Notes under the pieces: model-generated
What the model was told of the DNA's origin: nothing
The model's database searches: none
Seen by the model: only the letters and a program-made list of their open reading frames with translations
Shown here: in pieces, positions 20,692 through 30,358 of the stretch
Position numbering within the stretch: the first letter of the stretch is position 1
Layout of the letters: each line of letters opens with the position of its first letter
Made by a program: the position numbers and the translations under genes
DNA from: Semisulcospira habei
Taxonomy: Eukaryota; Mollusca; Gastropoda; Semisulcospiridae
DNA length: 64,000 nucleotides
NCBI GenBank assembly: GCA_036245525.1
Contig: BTPG01000004.1
Coordinates: 21,628,120-21,692,119, forward strand
Direction: 5' to 3'

Positions 20692-20816
20692 GTTTCTTAA
20701 ACCTGATTGACCTGATGGGCTTTGAGCATTGTCCGTTATTTTTATTTGTCCGACAAAATAATAATATACAAAATATTAACGCTGACACACCGTATGTAAT
20801 ACTGTATTAACTATAG

Positions 20817-21212
20817 TTATGATAAACAAGTCAACCACTTCCCTGGTGTTTGTCTTGAAGTCTTGTCCTGCAGGTGTAATATTACTTTATTGAATGTAAC
20901 ACTTTCAATATAACAATGTAGTTTTCTTAATTGATCAAATATGTCTTTACACAGTACCTCAAACCAACGCAAGTGGCCACTGTTAGCATTATAAACTTTA
21001 AAAGCATTTGTCTTATGATCAACAGTCTCGTAATCATAACGTGGTAATCCATCTGAATATTCCAAAGTAACATTATATGTCATGTATATCCTTATTGTTG
21101 GCGTTGAGAGTTTAAAGCTGGGTTCAAACACACGTGTTTTTAAGTCATAAAAACACTTAACATCTTTGAAGCACTCTGTAACATCAAACACTTGCATTTG
21201 TCCATCTGTCAT
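20817..21212 (-). CDS. Polinton unknown protein E
   Basis: 131 codons from ATG 21212 (MTDGQMQVFDVTECFKD). Mixed alpha/beta composition, no signal peptide or membrane segment, no motif I can name. It lies between ATPase and PolB on the same strand, a common slot for small accessory or minor virion proteins in Polintons. The frame is intact. Confidence 0.68.
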   Translation of the reverse strand: MTDGQMQVFDVTECFKDVKCFYDLKTRVFEPSFKLSTPTIRIYMTYNVTLEYSDGLPRYDYETVDHKTNAFKVYNANSGHLRWFEVLCKDIFDQLRKLHCYIESVTFNKVILHLQDKTSRQTPGKWLTCLS

Positions 21213-21239
21213 TTTTTATTGGACAAACAAATGTATAAA

Positions 21240-21845
21240 TTAATTCACTAACCCATACCCTGTAGGCTGATCTGTCTTTAAAATAAGCTTTAGATGCTTA
21301 GTTGATTTCAGTTTATTTTTCAAATCATCCCGTTCATGTTTATTTGGTATAACATCATTCTCTCTGAGACAGTCTTCAAAGCTGTCACGATCCTTACAGT
21401 AAAACAAACAGATAAACTTTAACTGTTCTCAAAAATCTTTCAGTACAGCATTGTATTTTTGAGTGAGAATCCATACACTTACATTTGCGTGTCTGCCACT
21501 AAAAGCAAGTTCTGCTAATGTGTTTCTCTTCTTGACAATGTCTTTCTCTGCTGAGCAGTCATCAACTATGAACAAAGTTGGTTGTCCTTCAAATTGCTTG
21601 TAAAAATATTGTAGGTAGTCATTCAGTTTTTTCTCAGGGTCAACTAAATAAATGTTGTCGTCAGTCCAAATGAATAAACGGTTGTGATAAGCTTTGTTAT
21701 GTTTTATTGTAGGACAAAATATCACTATGTTTTCAAAATGGTCGATGTATCTTGTTTGTAAGAGGCTAAGTAAAAATTCAGTTTTACCACACCCTGTGGC
21801 ACCACAAAATAATCCACAGTGTGGGTCGAGTGTCATCAAGTTCAT
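21240..21845 (-). pseudogene. Polinton packaging ATPase (FtsK/HerA-type), one nonsense codon
   Basis: Start chosen at ATG 21845 (MNLMTLDPHCG). Walker A is GATGCGKTEF, Walker B is TLFIVDDCS, and the arginine-finger region lies near SGRHANVSVWILTQ. This is the A32/FtsK-HerA fold that pumps DNA into capsids. A single TGA at 21431-21429 interrupts the frame. The same frame then stays open for 62 codons to a TAA at 21242-21240, including FICLFYCKDRDSFEDCL, so the stop is one point change. A CGA-to-TGA transition at a methylated CpG would produce it; that cause is inference. Confidence 0.88.
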
Positions 21846-21864
21846 TTTAATACACAATATAATT

Positions 21865-22994
21865 TTAATATATGTGTCCACTCAGTCTGCACTCTTCTAT
21901 GTGCAGTTGTGCGTCATAAATCAGGTACAAATATATATTTATTGCTGCAGCAGTTTCAACCTTCTTTTGTATTTGAATTGTAATCCCATCACTGCCATTC
22001 TCAACTTTTTGACCTGACCCATGAAGGTAATCATCGTCTGTACTGCGAAGGTCTAACCACAGTGCATACTTATTTGTAAGGTATTGTCCGATCCTAACAT
22101 CATACAGATGTAAATCTTTACACACAATGTTTGCAGATTTATCTCTAAGTCTTCCACCCGCAAAATACTTTGTGATCTCATCGTAGTGTTGATAAGGTAA
22201 CAAACCTGAAGTGTACACTTGATTAGGGCGGCCTTCGATTGTACAGGACAAATGTGTAATCTTAGGATTGTAGAATTTTTCTGAATCCCTTTTGTATGGA
22301 CCTGCTGGTTCAACAAACAACATGAGTATGCCTTTCAGTGACCTGGCAGGTGTGTTCAAGTTTATATTCCACATTGGGTCGCTTTTGTCTTTATGCATTA
22401 AACTATGTCTAATCACCCTGTCATAATAAATTGGCAGTTGTGTCTTGTACTGATTTTGTATGAGAGTAGCTAGATAAGCATGTGTGACAATTTCATATTC
22501 CAAGGAAATGTTAGAGATCTTATATGTTGCACTGAGATCAGATGATTTAATAACTTTGGAGTAATCATTGAAAGTTAGTTCAAAGCTCAGACGGTCATTC
22601 AGTGCTCCTTGGTAATAAGGTAAATGCGCTGTTAGGATTTCAAACTCAAGTGGAATGTAAAACCTAGTTCCATATGTTTCAGCTATATAACTTCCTTGGC
22701 TACCCCAGTAGTTACCTTATCTCCGGCATCTATTCAAAGTTTACCAACATTATCTGACTGTATACCTTGATAAATACGGTCCTCTCGTTCTTCTCTTGTG
22801 AGCCAAAGATCTTTGTAACAGTAGAACACATCAGCATTGTCAAGACTAAACACTTCCTGACCAAAAAGGTGACTGCCAAGCGTGTAATATGCAAAGAAGT
22901 ACCCAACGGAGAAAGAAACACGCTTAGAAAAGACGGGTACAACACAATTTATTAATATTTCGGGTAAATACCCTTTGTCAAAATAGACAAACAA
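21865..22994 (-). pseudogene. Polinton capsid-like protein (F54H12.2-type), N-truncated, frameshifted
   Basis: The C-terminal 21865-22680 stretch is one open frame (reading TYGTRFYIPLEFEIL, later VTHAYLATLIQNQYKT, to GHIY and a stop). A TTG at 22503 is not the start; the frame stays open upstream past it. Between 22680 and 22740 two frame changes link it to frame 22994-22734 (VSFSVGYFFAYYTLGSHLFG, then YKDLWLTREER). This resembles the F54H12.2 family, taken as the Polinton major capsid double jelly-roll; that identification is from memory. The N-terminal portion is missing, cut near 22980 where unrelated sequence begins. It ends 20 bases before the ATPase start. Confidence 0.78.
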
Positions 22995-23223
22995 ACAAAC
23001 ATAGAGATTAGCCGCTACTTATCTTCAATGGCAGAAGGAATGTGGCAACTGAAGGAGGTGACGTAAAATAAAAGAAAAGGAAGAACAAAAGTGCGGAAAA
23101 AGTAAAAATGACGTCAATGAAAAATCGCGTAAGAGAGAGACTCGGAAAGAACCTGAACACGAGAGACAAGAGTGTGTGCAAGCACGTGCAGGAGCGAGCG
23201 AAAGAAAAGGCGTGTAGATGAGG

Positions 23224-23320
<97 letters not shown>

Positions 23321-23635
23321 CGGAGAGAGAGAAAGAGAGAGAGAACGAATGGGGAGTACCCTTGGGCACGAAGTAGGCTGAGTGTCTAATACACAAAGCC
23401 TGCTAAACACCAACCCGAAGGCAAACTTTATATCACCTTCAAGTTGAGGACTACCTCGGGGAAAAACGGGAGGACCCCGGGAAAAAAAACCCAGCATTTA
23501 GCACGGTACACAACAAGTAATAAGTCATGAAAACAAAGCAAAGAATCAAATTCAGTAAGAGAATATTGGTATAAGTGGAGAGTAGGTAGTTGTGAAACCG
23601 TCTTCAAGGGTAACTCAAAAAATAAGGGGGGGGGG

Positions 23636-23666
<31 letters not shown>

Positions 23667-24065
23667 GGGCGGGGGGGGGGGGGAAGGGGGGGAAGGAGTA
23701 AGGAGGAAGGGAAAAAAAAAAAAAAAGGAAGGGGGGGGGGGGCGGAAGACAACCAGCCAGAGCCACCAACCCCACCCAACGGGCACCCACCAGCCCACAG
23801 AAAAACACACAGGCACGCAACAAGACGACCACATACATCCCCAAGGGATGCACACGATCGCCCCACCCCAAAACCGCGTATCAAACCGTGAGCCGGAGAC
23901 CCGGTGCCCGACAGGGAAGGGCAAGGGATCCAACTAAACGTTCGGCCAGCGCTGAGAAAGTCCCCAAGGGAAATGTACATATCAACCAGCGCCAACATCA
24001 CCTAACTGATTAGTGAGTAGTAAATCAGTGAGGTAAAGTAGCAGACACAAGCAAGGTAAACAATG
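22995..24065. other. low-complexity junction region
   Basis: Between the Polinton break and the Penelope-like ORF. It holds a long (AG)n block (23227-23345), G-rich and A-rich tracts (23625-23745), and about 300 bases of C/A-rich unique-looking sequence. The latter may be the 3' UTR of the Penelope-like element (minus strand). The ORFs here are repeat translations. Confidence 0.7.
23227..23345 (+). repeat. (AG)n microsatellite block
   Basis: About 119 bases of AG repeats with scattered AAAG, GCGAGACG interruptions. Confidence 0.96.
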
Positions 24066-25061
24066 TTAATCTTTCATATTCATCCCGAGTGGCGCCACAG
24101 TGCCCATTTTATTAATCAGAAATTTTTCACGGTCTTTCCTGGCCCAGACATTACTGGCTTGCATAAGCCAGAAGCCTTTAACTCGAATGTCTGAGACGGA
24201 GTGGTCGGCCTGATTGAAATGTCGTCCGACCGGTCTGTTGTATTGGTACTTGACAGACTGAAGATGTTCTTTGAAACGGTCGTTGATGGTTCTTTCCGTC
24301 TCTCCAACATAGAGTTGGCCGCATTTAACACAGGAGATGACATAAATCACGTTGGTGGTTTGACACGTGAAGTATCTGTCTATGTTGAATTTGTAACGTG
24401 GACCATTGACCACGGTGGAAGGGCAAATAAAAGGACACGTCTTGCAATTAGGAACATTGCACGGAGTGGAGCCGGAGGCTCTGGTGGTATGACGAGGCTT
24501 GAGAGTAGAGCGAACAAGCATGTCCCGCAAATTAATATCCCTCTTGAAAGCTACCAACGGAGGTTCAGAAAAGATAGCAGCAGATTCTTGACTGGATGAC
24601 AAAAGACCCCAGTTAGAAAGAAGGATTTTACGCACCGGATTGGTGTGGGGATGGTAGATCATGGTTACGATAGGCCTGTCACTATCAGCGGTAGGTTTAG
24701 TCTGCAGTGTACTCGCGCGACTAAGTTTTTGAACCGTTTGGAGAGATCCTTGAACAACAGTATGTGGGTAGTGTCTGTCGATGAAAAATCCAGCCATTTC
24801 TTTGGATTGAACATCAAAATCTGATTCTTCGGAACATATTCTTTTTAGCCGAAGAAACTGGGAATAAGGGAAGCTGTTTTTAGTTTTGGGGTTGTGAGAA
24901 GATCGGTAGTCGAGGTAGGAATGTGAGTCGGTAGGTTTGTAATGTATTGAAGTTTTCAACATTCCGCAGTCAATCCTGATGTTCATGTCCAGAAAGTCGA
25001 CTGAAGTAGCTGATATAGTGTAAGTGAACTTGATGGATGGGTGGATTTTGAAATGGATGAC

Positions 25062-25063
<2 letters not shown>
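24066..25063 (-). mobile_element. Penelope-like element, 5'-truncated: RT C-terminus plus GIY-YIG endonuclease
   Basis: The main open frame is 24986-24066 and it extends upstream in frame to about 25063. The RT C-terminal part reads VDFLDMNIRIDCG, then KTSIHYKPTDSHSYLDY, characteristic of Penelope RTs (FLD...T..Y.KPTD...YL). A linker with CNVPNCKTCPFIC is followed by the GIY-YIG domain: NVIYVISCVKCGQLYVGETE (the degenerate GIY...YVG with a CxxC insert), RTINDRFKEHL and the late Asn of the nuclease core. The product reverse-transcribes its RNA at a nuclease-made nick. The RT core is missing because the copy ends at a (TA)n tract. The retained part has no stops, suggesting fairly recent insertion. 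Confidence 0.9.

Positions 25064-25137
<74 letters not shown>
25064..25137. repeat. (TA)n microsatellite
   Basis: About 37 TA units with one phase slip. It abuts the 5' break of the Penelope-like element. Confidence 0.97.
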
Positions 25138-25139
<2 letters not shown>

Positions 25140-26205
25140 GATGATTCTGCCCAAAAAGGTGCACAAACATTTGACCCTTTAAGTAAGTCGGGGCTAAATG
25201 TAGGACCGAGACTAAAACAATCACAGCCGGTCCAAGAAGTTTTGTGAACGTGGAAGTCTCAAACGGTTTAGTCCGCTGACGAGAGGATTACCGGCTTTTG
25301 AAAGCAAAACGTCCTCGAAACACAGCTCATTCTTAAAAACAAATACGGAAAACATGAGTGTCTGAAGCAGAACATGGTGAGCGGGACGGTGTACACAGTT
25401 GGACAAGATCAGATAAGTAGGGAGGGGCGGGCAGAACCAGAGATGATGTTGAAACAAATTATACAGACTTTATCAGTACTGAATTCTGTATGAAACTGGC
25501 AGCCAGTGCAAATCAGCTAGTAGAGGCATATACACGAAAAATCAGACGTGCAGCAGCACAGTTCATGACTCTCTGGATTTGGTCAAGAAGATTTTGCGGA
25601 AAACCGGACATAAGAGAATTGCAATAGTCTATTCGGGACAGCACAAGGGTTAAAGTCTCGGCGGGACCTGGGTGGATGCTAGCGGCCGACTGCGCAACTT
25701 GCCTTTCCAGTCACAGGACGATTGCGAGCAGCACCCAACTTCAAGAGGCAAAGAACCTCATGAGCGGGGCTCATGAGGCTCTTTGTCTCGCGCTGGTCCC
25801 ATCTATATCAGTGCTCCTTGGATAATGGGGCTATCTGGCTTTGAATTCGCAAGTGTTTCACAAATATAATTGCGTCTGCCGCCAGTGAAGAGGTTAAACT
25901 CATGACCTTGCTCTGATTCTAAGGATGTAAGAATGTACACTTGGCGGCTAGAGATTCAGACAAATAACAGACACACTTACAAAAAGGTCAAAAAAACACC
26001 TACGGTTCATATGCATGATGTTTTTTTAAATGAATAGTAATTCCAAATGCACACTTTACAGTCTTTTAGAGTAAAATTCAGTAGTTGCCAGATTTAGTTT
26101 TGGGAGAAAAGTAATTTAGACGTATCAGTATAATATTTAGAGATTTTCATTTTTATAAGTTGATTAGCCTTAACTTCGTTAGTGCGTCGAGCCATACTGC
26201 TTTTC
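25138..26205. other. unassigned region with one fold-back
   Basis: At 25480-25735 there is a segment with features of LINE 3' sequence (GGCAGCCAGTGCAAATCAG, GAGAATTGCAATAGTCTATTC), not assignable to a clade. 25743-25792 is a family-1 hairpin. The rest is AT-rich with no coding signal. Confidence 0.55.
25743..25792. repeat. fold-back element, family 1
   Basis: AAGAGGCAAAGAACCTCATGAGC and its near complement GCTCATGAGGCTCTTTGTCTC meet almost without a loop (GGG). Confidence 0.85.
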
Positions 26206-26601
26206 ATGAGCTACCCCCCCCCCCCACCCCACCCCCCTCCCCGCCTGATTTCAGCACAAAGTAAGTCACTAATTTATTGCAGACTGGGTGTCACCCCCCC
26301 CCCCTCCTCATTCGCACCCCGCCACAATACCCAAACGACCTGGCCCACGACTAAGTGGTTGTCTATTGTCACAGGTCGGCAATACAATGCATCCGCATGA
26401 GGGTCGAAATAAAGAAAGTACCCAGTGTGGCTGCCATCGTTCCACGCTATAGGCGCGACACTGGACCCCTAGTATTAACAAAGTCAGCATTGAGACGACC
26501 TGAAACATGACAAAACTCAGTTCAAAACGCCTCTACTCTTTACTTGTCGTCTCGGTGCAACAGATGTCCCCGAGAGTTTAGTCAGTAGTGTGCTAGTATG
26601 T

Positions 26602-26643
26602 GATTTTGGACCTTACGGTCTGAGGCCGTAAAGTCCAAAATCA
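26602..26643. repeat. 17-bp-arm hairpin inside each duplicated unit
   Basis: GATTTTGGACCTTACGG and CCGTAAAGTCCAAAATC flank TCTGAGG (one G-T/A-C step inside the stem). It is kept in all three copies (also near 27207 and 28424); copy 2 has one changed base in the left arm. Confidence 0.82.
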
Positions 26644-27811
26644 AAGACCAGCATACATACCTTCCGGCGGAGTGCGCCTTCGTATTTTTGATCAGCACTG
26701 TAGATGCGTACCCCCTCAGGGTTTCGGTAGTTTTGACCCAAAGCTTGTCACACATCGACACAGTCAGCCGGATGGCGACGGTGGTTTTCGTTTTTTGTTT
26801 ATCAGTATTGGTACTGATGTAGACATCCGTCTGTAGAAGCATGCTACCTTGCAACCCCTCAGGCCCTTTGTAGCACAACGGATCCATTAGAACCGATCAT
26901 TTGTTGCGCAACCCCATGCAATCCACTTCCAACCTATTTCGTAAACGTTTGTTAGCCGGCGCCCCCCACCCCCCTCCCTCACTCCCAGCCCTCCCCCCCC
27001 CCCCGCCCCCTTCCCTCTACACAGTGTGGTTGCCATCGTTCCACGCTATAGGCGCGACACTGGACCCCTAGTATTAACAAAGTCAGCATTGAGACGACCT
27101 GAAACATGTCGTGACAAAACTCAGTTCAAAACGCCTCTACTCTTTACTTGTCGTCTCGGTGCAACAGATGTCCCCGAGAGTTTAGTCAGTAGTGTGCTAG
27201 TCTGTGATTTTGGACCTTACGATCTGAGGCCGTAAAGTCCAAAATCAAAGACCAGCATACATACCTTCCGGATTTATCAGTATTGTTACTGATGTAGACA
27301 TCCGTATGTAGAAGCATGCTACCTTGCAACCCCTCAGGCCCTTTGTAGCACAACGGATCCATTAGAACCGATCATTTGTTGCGCAACCCCATGCAATCCA
27401 CTTCCAACCTATTTCGTAAACGTTTGTTAGCCGGCGCCCCCCCACCCCCCACCCCCTCCCTCACTCCCAGCCCTCCCCCCCCCCCCCCGCCCCCTTCCCT
27501 CTACACATCAGGACGAATTTGTAATTCCACAAGTCTGAAACTTTAGCAAATGCTTCTATCAAGACGTATTTCGGACAGCCTCCGAGCATATTTAAATTGG
27601 GTGGAGAAAACAAGATGGGATGAACCATAACCCGCAAAGTCTCTTCTATGTAAGAGCGGCCATAACTCACAGTCGATTCAAGTTATATGCGAGCTGTACT
27701 CGCTGTCAAGGTTTCTCTGCCTTTTGTCTTTGACCTGATTCTGATCTTTTTTGTGAAATATATTTGAAAAAGCCTCGCAAACATGCCAATGCAGCAGTGA
27801 GCGTCATTGTT

Positions 27812-27863
<52 letters not shown>

Positions 27864-27906
27864 GATGATGATGATGATGCTAATGCTGACGATGATGATG
27901 ATGATG
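27812..27906 (+). repeat. (AG)n then (GAT)n microsatellites
   Basis: About 24 AG units followed by GATGAT runs. It is inserted at the end of the second duplicated unit. Confidence 0.95.
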
Positions 27907-29189
27907 AAACATTTTTATTCAGGATAAAGTTTAAGGCATCCGAATGCCTCTCTTACAAACTGTCCTGCTACTCTACACACATACACATTTTTGTTTTGTT
28001 TATCAAGCCCCAATTCAGTTGAAGCTAACCCCCCCCCCCCCCCCCCGCCTGATTTCAGCACAAAGTAAGTCACTAATTTATTGCAGACGGGGTGTCACCC
28101 CCCCCCCCCCCAATCCCCTCCTCATTCGCACCCCGCCACAATACCCAAACGACCTTGCTCAGGACTAAGTGGTTGTCTATTGTCAATAGTCGGCAATACA
28201 ATGCATCCGCATGAGAGTCGAAATAAAGAAAGTACCCAGTGTCAGTGGTTGCCATCGTTCCACGCTATAGGCGCGACACTGGACCCCTTGTATTAACAAA
28301 GTCAGCATTGAGACGACCTGAAACATGTCGTGACAAAACTCAGTTCAAAACGCCTCTACTCTTTACTTGTCGTCTCGGTGCAACAGATGTCCCCGAGAGT
28401 TTAGTCAGTAGTGTGCTAGTCTGTGATTTTGGACCTTACGGTCTGAGGCCGTAAAGTCCAAAATCAAAGACCAGCATACATACCTTCCGGCGGAGTGCGC
28501 CTTCGTATTTTTGATCAGCACTGTAGATGCCCTTTACCCCCTCAGGGTTTCGGTAGTTTTGACCCAAAGCTTGTCACACATCGACACAGTCAGCCGGATG
28601 GCGACGGTGGTTTTCGTTTTTTGTTTATCAGTATTGGTACTGATGTAGACATCCGTATGTAGAAGCATGCTACCTTGCAACCCCTCAGGCCCTTTGTAGC
28701 ACAACGGATCCATTAGAACCGATCATTTGTTGCACAACCCCATGCAATCCACTTCCAACCTATTTCGTAAACGTTTGTTCGCCGGCGCCCCCACCCCACC
28801 CCACCCCCTCCCTCACTCCCAGCCCTGCCCTCTACACATCAGGATGAATTTGTAATTCCACAAGTCAAGTCTGAAACTTTAGCAAATGCTTCTATCAAGA
28901 CGTATTTCGGACAGCCTCCGAGCATATTTAAATTGGGTGGAGAAAACAAGATGGGATGAACCATAACCGCAAAGTCTCTTCTATGTAAGAGCGGCCATAA
29001 CTCACAGTCGATTCAAGTTATATGCGAGCTGTACTCGCTGTCAAGGTTTCTCTGCCCTTTGTCTTTGACCTGATTCTGATCTTTTTTGTGAAATATATTT
29101 GAAAAAGCCTCTCAAATATGCCAATGCAGCAGTGAGCGTCATTGTTTTGAGAGAGAGTGCAAAAATGACTGCTGATGACATATGGAAGC

Positions 29190-29543
29190 TTTATTTATAA
29201 TGCACATTTAAGAGTATGGAAAATATGTCATCCTAGAACTGTCCAAAAGGAGTCTGTCTCTGACTTCAAGAGGTCGTTGAAAACTCACCTCTTCAAGCTT
29301 TACTTTGAATAATTGCCAGTGTTTGAGGCCTTAGTTGTAGTTCTGCAATCCTTGTTTAGACTGAATGTTAATTAGAATATAAATTATTATGTATGTATTG
29401 TTGTTTAGTTTATTGTAAAAGTGGTGTGTTCGGGCATTGTCAGTGTTTGTTTGTCAGTTATGTGCATATGTCATTGTACTTTTAGTTTGTGTACAGATTG
29501 TAATGCGCTTAGAGCTTTTGAGTAAGATTAAGCGCTCCAATAA

Positions 29544-29573
<30 letters not shown>
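29190..29573 (+). mobile_element. CR1/L2-type LINE, 3' end only
   Basis: A short plus-strand frame RVWKICHPRTVQKESVSDFK, then RSLKTHLFKLYFE and TAA (about 29200-29310), matches the C-terminus of CR1/L2-group reverse transcriptases. About 210 bases of 3' UTR follow, with AATGCGCTTAGAGC and AAGCGCTCCAATAATC, then an (ATT)n tail. That tail type is the usual terminus of this group. The element is strongly 5'-truncated. Confidence 0.82.
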
Positions 29574-29577
<4 letters not shown>

Positions 29578-29579
29578 CA

Positions 29580-30190
29580 TCGAGCAACTCAGCAAAATAT
29601 TTTTGATAAAAAACAAAGTCTCTTGTTTCCAATTGTTGCTATTTGCGAAGCGCTCGAATCGCTCCAGATAAGCGTCCATCTTATCTGAATTTTCAATGAA
29701 AGGTGGAAGTTTTGGCGCACGAGCTGTTTGTTCTCTGCTCGCTAATGCTGTTGCTTCATTAGTTCTCTGGCTCTGTGCCTCTATCTCCATCTGCTTCAGA
29801 TGAATTTCGTGTTGTCGGTGCCTCTGCGCCTCTTCTCGTTGGTTTTTTTTTTTTTTTTTTTTTTTTGCTTCTTCTGCTTGGATTTCAAGTTTCCAGATTT
29901 CACTTTCTTTGGCTCTTTCTTCTCTTTCCAATCTCTCCTTTTCTTCTTTCTCTCGTTTCTTTTCTTCTTTTTCTTCTCTCTCCAATCTCTCCTTTTCTTC
30001 TTTCTCTCGTTTCTTTTCTTCTTTCTCCTCCCTCTCCAGTCTCTCCTTCTCTCTCTCTTTTACAAACTCGAGGAGTTGAGCTCCTTCGAGTCCACATTCC
30101 TTTCCAATTTTCAGGAATGTGTGCTGGCTGTTTTCTCCTGCTACCCTTTCCACTGAACCAACTGAAGAGGTCTCATCGGGGTCGCCAAAA
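29580..30190 (-). pseudogene. Gypsy-type gag N-terminus, truncated
   Basis: The minus-strand frame starts near 30153 (VERVAGENSQHTFLKIGKEC). It runs through a Glu/Lys/Arg-rich coiled-coil region with a repeated REEKEEKKREKEEKERLE-type block, then KLPPFIENSDKMDAYLERFE and RFANSNNW, a retrotransposon gag start. It breaks at about 29580, where the (ATT)n tail of the preceding LINE begins. The LINE insertion or a deletion therefore removed the rest. Just upstream (30190-30170 minus) TTTTGGCGACCCCGATGAG is a likely primer-binding site next to the LTR end. Confidence 0.82.
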
Positions 30191-30358
30191 TGTTACGTGG
30201 TGGAGTTGTAGTCGAAGTATGATAAACACACCAGACACACACACGTAGAGTTCTTTAAAATAAACCTCGTTCAGCTGCAATCCGTCACACGTGGCTTAAG
30301 GATGTAGACAATACTGGAGTAACAGTTCCAACAATATTTAATTCAGCGATGCGATATC

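Larger units (their letters stand above)
14657..22994. mobile_element. Polinton/Maverick DNA transposon, right-truncated and decayed
   Basis: Two converging gene blocks. The plus strand has an unknown protein, three small membrane-type proteins and a retroviral-type integrase (14690-17297). The minus strand has protein-primed DNA polymerase B, an unknown protein, an FtsK/HerA-type packaging ATPase and a double-jelly-roll capsid-like protein (22994-17253). PolB, integrase, ATPase and capsid together define Polintons/Mavericks, including adintovirus-like forms. The block is AT-richer than its surroundings. The capsid gene loses its N-terminal half near 22980. The minor capsid, the protease and the right terminal repeat were not seen. 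At least eight frameshifts or stops show it is dead. Confidence 0.93.
26206..29155. repeat. three-copy tandem duplication of a ~0.8-1.1 kb unit
   Basis: Block X (DNA from CCTGATTTCAGCACAAAGTA) occurs at about 26245 and 28048. Block Y (from GCCATCGTTCCACGCTATAG) occurs at about 26430, 27031 and 28251. Block Z (from ACGAATTTGTAATTCCACAA) occurs at about 27512 and 28845. The copies are highly similar, so the duplication is young. Copy 2 lacks about 150 bases inside Y, after CATACCTTCCGG. C-rich homopolymers mark the unit joints. Conserved ORFs across copies (for example 27026-27235 and 28239-28454) look like by-products of the duplication. Confidence 0.9.

Noticed and set aside
23025..23999. Ser/Leu-, Arg/Glu- and Pro-rich ORFs on both strands
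   Set aside because: Low-complexity translations of AG, G and A tracts.
26400..28454. Plus-strand ORF starting VAIVPRYRRDTGPLV, conserved in three copies
   Set aside because: Conservation follows from the recent tandem duplication; the frame crosses a hairpin and has no domain.
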